From positions 1 through 40,719 of the forward strand of contig NZ_VIDT01000002.1 in NCBI RefSeq assembly GCF_006519715.1: a stretch of 40,719 bases of DNA. Direction: 5' to 3'. Shown here piece after piece: positions 37,980 through 40,719 of the stretch (the stretch's first letter is position 1; every line of letters begins with the position of its first letter). Under the pieces are notes generated by a model, which had not been told where the DNA came from, did no database searches, and was given only the letters and a program-made list of their open reading frames with translations. Both the position numbers and the translations under genes were made by a program. Origin of the DNA: Ideonella azotifigens (GTDB lineage Bacteria; Pseudomonadota; Gammaproteobacteria; Burkholderiales; Burkholderiaceae_C).

Positions 37980-40628
37980 GTGCCTGACCCGGCCACCCAG
38001 AAAGCAAGAAGACCTGTGTCCGTTCCCGAACCCCCGTTGATTGTGCAGCCCCGTTCGCCTGTGGCCAGGCTTGGTGAGTGGTGGCCCCGCCTGCGGCCCT
38101 GGCTGCTGGCCGCGTTGGGGCTGGTGCTGGCGGGCGCCGTGGGCTTCGCACTGCAGGGGCTGTTGCGCGAGGTGCGCTATGCCAGCGTGATGGCCGCCGT
38201 CTCGGCCACGCCCAACATCGACATCTTCGCCGCGCTGCTCGCCACCGCCGCCAGCTATCTTGCGCTGACCCAGTACGACGCCTCCGCGCTGCGATATGCC
38301 GGGGCCAAGGTGCCGCGCAGCACCGTGCTGCTGACTTCCTTCGTTGCTTATGCGCTGTCCAACACCATCGGCCTCGGACCTTTGTCGGGCGGTGCGGTGC
38401 GCATGCGGCTGTATGCCGCGGCGGGGCTGGAGCCGCCTCAGATCGCGCGGGTCATCGGCTTCAATGCAGCGGCCTTTGCGCTGGGCATGATGGTGTTCGG
38501 TGCCATGGGCCTGCTGTGGGGCGCGGCGGACGTCGCGCCGCTGCTGCACAGCCGGGCCTGGTGGCTGCGCGTGCTGGCGCTGGCCATGCTGCTGGCGCTT
38601 GCCGGCTTCCTGTGGCTGTGCAGCCGCCAGCACCTGCTGCAGGTGGGCCTGGGCCGCGGCCGGCGATGGACGCTGCGCCTGCCTACGCTGAACCTGGCGC
38701 TGCGCCAGCTGCTCATTTCCGCAGTGGAGCTGGCCGCTTCGGCCGCAGCGCTCTGGTTCCTGCTGCCGACCAACCACATCGGCCTGCCGACCTTCATCGC
38801 CTTCTATGCGATTGCCATCGCCGCCAGCATCATCAGCCACGTGCCGGGCGGCGTGGGCGTGTTCGAGGCGGTGATGCTGCTGGCCAGCGGCACCGGGGTG
38901 CCCAGTGACGCGATGCTGGGCGCGCTGCTGCTGAACCGCGGCATCTACTACGTGCTGCCGCTGCTGCTGGCCACCGGCACCCTGATCGCCTACGAGTTGC
39001 GCTCAGGCGTGGCCGCACCTGTGAGCCGCATGGCCGTGCACCTGAGCCCGCGCCTGATGGCGGCACTGACGATGGTCGCCGGCCTGTGGCTGCTGGTCTC
39101 CGGCGTCACCCCTTTCACCGAAGACGCGCGCGAGGTGCTGGCCACGCTGCGTGTGCCGCTGCCGCTGATCGAGGCCTCGCACTTTCTCGGCAGCGTGGCC
39201 GGCCTCGGGCTGCTGCTGGTGGCGCGCGGGCTGCTGCACCGGCTGGACGCGGCCTGGTGGGCGGCGCTGGGGCTGTCGATGGTGGCTGCGCTGCTGGCGC
39301 TGCCCAAGGGCATTGCGCTGAACGAGGCGGCCTTCCTCAGCATGCTGGTGCTGCTGCTGGTGATCTCGCGCAAGCAGTTCAACCGGCCGTCCTCGCTGTT
39401 CGCCCAGCGGCTGGAGCCGGAGTGGCTGCTGGCGCTGCTGGGCGTGGTGCTGGCCTGTGTGTGGGTGCTGTTTTTCGCCTACCAGGAAGTGGCCTACAGC
39501 AACCACCTGTGGTGGCAGTTCGAGCTGGACGGGCAGGCCCCGCGCTCGCTGCGCGCGCTGATGGGCGTGGCCTTGATGGCATTGGCGTTTTTCCTGTGGC
39601 AGCTGATGCGCCAGCCAGCCGGCGTGCTGAGCCGCACCACGCCCGAGCAGATCGCCCGCGCGGCGGCCATCATCCGCGCCAACCCCTCGTCCGACGGCTG
39701 CTACGCGCTGATCGGCGACAAGCAGCTGATGTTCTCGCCGTCCGGCAGGAGCTTCCTGATGTACGGCAAGCAGGCGCGCAGCTGGGTGTCCTTGTACGGC
39801 CCGTTTGGCGACAGCCGCGAGTGGGCCGACCTGGTGTGGCAGTTCATCGAGCTGGCCAACGCCCATGGCGGTCGTGCGGCCTTCTACCAGGTGCGGCCAG
39901 TGGCCCTGCCGCTGTACCTGGATTGCGGCCTGCAGGCGCTGAAGCTGGGCGAATATGCGCATGTGAACCTGCCTGACTTCAGCCTCAAGGGCGCCAAGCG
40001 CGCCAACCTGCGCTCCGGCGTGAACCGCGGCGAGCGTGAAGGCCTGAGCTTCGAGGTGCTGCCCCCGGCCCGCGTGGCCGAGTTGCTGCCGCAGCTGCGC
40101 GAGGTTTCGCAGGCCTGGCTCACGCACCAGCGCGGCCGTGAAAAAGGCTTTTCCGTTGGCCGCTTCGACGAGGCCTACCTGCAGCAGCTGCCGGTGGCCG
40201 TGGTCTGGCGCGAGGGCAAGGTCATCGCCTTTGCCAACCTGCTGAGCACCGCTGCGAAGCAGGAAGCCAGCGTGGACCTGATGCGCTACCTGCCCGGCGC
40301 CCCGCCCGGCACCATGGACTTCCTGTTCGCCAAGGTCATGCTGCACCTGCAGGCCGAGGGTTACCAGCGTTTCGGGCTGGGCATGTCGCCCATGGCGGGC
40401 ATGGCCGAGCGTCGCAAGGCGCCGCGCTGGCAGCAACTGGGCCGGCTGCTCTACAAATACGGGGACCGCTTCTACAACTTCCGCGGCCTGCACAGTTTCA
40501 AGGACAAGTTCGAGCCCGAATGGGAAGCCCGCTACCTGGCGGCACCCGGCGGGCTGGCGCCGTTTTTCGTGCTGGCCGACGTGGCCGCGCTGATTGGCGG
40601 TGGCATGAAAGGCGTGGTGACGAAGTGA
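37980..40628 (+). CDS. mprF: MprF: bifunctional phosphatidylglycerol lysyltransferase and flippase
   Basis: This 882-aa protein has an N-terminal flippase part with about 14 membrane helices (about residues 30-540), including the conserved SNTIGLGPLSGGAVRMRLY and HVPGGVGVFEAVML. A cytoplasmic DUF2156 aminoacyl-transferase domain (about 560-860) has RSFLMYGKQARSWVSLYGP, FYQVRPVALPLYLDCGL and FLFAKVMLHLQAEGY. It transfers lysine or alanine from tRNA to phosphatidylglycerol and flips the lipid, giving resistance to cationic peptides and acid. The start is uncertain: GTG 37980 is used, and GTG 38016 is equally possible. It is preceded by a striking operator-like palindrome and overlaps the next gene. 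Confidence 0.92.
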   Translation: MPDPATQKARRPVSVPEPPLIVQPRSPVARLGEWWPRLRPWLLAALGLVLAGAVGFALQGLLREVRYASVMAAVSATPNIDIFAALLATAASYLALTQYDASALRYAGAKVPRSTVLLTSFVAYALSNTIGLGPLSGGAVRMRLYAAAGLEPPQIARVIGFNAAAFALGMMVFGAMGLLWGAADVAPLLHSRAWWLRVLALAMLLALAGFLWLCSRQHLLQVGLGRGRRWTLRLPTLNLALRQLLISAVELAASAAALWFLLPTNHIGLPTFIAFYAIAIAASIISHVPGGVGVFEAVMLLASGTGVPSDAMLGALLLNRGIYYVLPLLLATGTLIAYELRSGVAAPVSRMAVHLSPRLMAALTMVAGLWLLVSGVTPFTEDAREVLATLRVPLPLIEASHFLGSVAGLGLLLVARGLLHRLDAAWWAALGLSMVAALLALPKGIALNEAAFLSMLVLLLVISRKQFNRPSSLFAQRLEPEWLLALLGVVLACVWVLFFAYQEVAYSNHLWWQFELDGQAPRSLRALMGVALMALAFFLWQLMRQPAGVLSRTTPEQIARAAAIIRANPSSDGCYALIGDKQLMFSPSGRSFLMYGKQARSWVSLYGPFGDSREWADLVWQFIELANAHGGRAAFYQVRPVALPLYLDCGLQALKLGEYAHVNLPDFSLKGAKRANLRSGVNRGEREGLSFEVLPPARVAELLPQLREVSQAWLTHQRGREKGFSVGRFDEAYLQQLPVAVVWREGKVIAFANLLSTAAKQEASVDLMRYLPGAPPGTMDFLFAKVMLHLQAEGYQRFGLGMSPMAGMAERRKAPRWQQLGRLLYKYGDRFYNFRGLHSFKDKFEPEWEARYLAAPGGLAPFFVLADVAALIGGGMKGVVTK

Positions 40629-40719
40629 GTGTGCGTACCTGGGCAACGCGGGGGCGGGTGGGCCTGCCGCTGCTGATGGCCATGCTGCCGGGGCTGCTGC
40701 TGGCGCAGACGGCCAAGCT
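40625..40719 (+). CDS. Start of an exported protein, probably AcvB/VirJ-like (cut by the window edge)
   Basis: GTG 40625 overlaps the mprF stop (GTGA) and opens a frame to the end of the window. Its first 31 residues form a signal peptide: a basic start (SVRTWATRGRVG) then a hydrophobic core (LPLLMAMLPGLLLAQT). The gene coupled to mprF/lpiA in alpha- and betaproteobacteria is usually acvB/virJ, a periplasmic hydrolase that cleaves aminoacyl-phosphatidylglycerol. The assignment rests on position and signal peptide only. Confidence 0.6.
   Translation, partial: MSVRTWATRGRVGLPLLMAMLPGLLLAQTAK

Overview
The window is high-GC DNA with betaproteobacterial gene content. It carries GluQ, MprF followed by a secreted-protein start (the lpiA/acvB-type arrangement), LysR plus pirin, DUF599, DUF2214 and GFA-family genes. 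A member of Burkholderiales is the most likely source. This is inferred from gene families and base composition, not from a marker gene. No rRNA, tRNA, transposase, integrase or CRISPR array was found.

Layout. Positions 1-7.3 kb are housekeeping and accessory metabolism: a cut gluQ; a LysR regulator divergent from pirin; a secreted GH5 cellulase-like enzyme; a DUF599 membrane protein; a VapBC-type toxin-antitoxin pair; a VOC protein; and a three-gene minus-strand operon (P-loop kinase, GrpB-like, small exported protein). Positions 7.3-10.5 kb are visibly lower in GC. This stretch holds a PLD-fold protein, a Cys-rich conserved hypothetical, a gene fragment, an attC-like inverted-repeat element and a two-helix membrane protein. 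It looks like a transferred or cassette-like patch.

Positions 10.5-27.5 kb are the centre of interest. Three closely spaced genes come first: a DUF4422 glycosyltransferase-like protein, an SGNH-like protein and a GSCFA-domain protein. A 347-bp leader follows, then a single 13.9-kb gene for a 4623-residue protein. About 4380 residues of that protein are some 547 near-contiguous octapeptides of the form L-[ST]-[TSA]-[AD]-Q-[VIL]-[AG]-[AG]. The octads form a higher-order repeat of 27 units (216 aa, 648 bp) with internal phasing 10+10+7. That phasing holds at all 17 successive block boundaries I measured, apart from two short insertions. Those two insertions lie six blocks apart, which suggests a 3.9-kb duplication. 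Near the C-terminus the block shortens to 17 octads (10+7). The protein ends in a calcium-binding DxNxDG domain typical of secreted giant proteins and has no N-terminal signal peptide. A strong terminator closes the gene. My working hypothesis is a surface or extracellular giant protein whose dense Ser/Thr lattice is glycosylated, and whose glycan is edited, by the three upstream enzymes.

Positions 27.8-40.7 kb carry small, mixed genes: two serine-hydrolase lipoproteins, small membrane and secreted proteins, a GNAT acetyltransferase broken by an internal deletion, a SnoaL-like protein, DUF1801, an FGE-like (SUMF1) protein, a GFA protein, DUF2214, VOC and a secreted acetamidase/formamidase. 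The last are mprF, preceded by a perfect 11-bp inverted repeat, and the first codons of a probable acvB/virJ-like gene whose GTG start overlaps the mprF stop.
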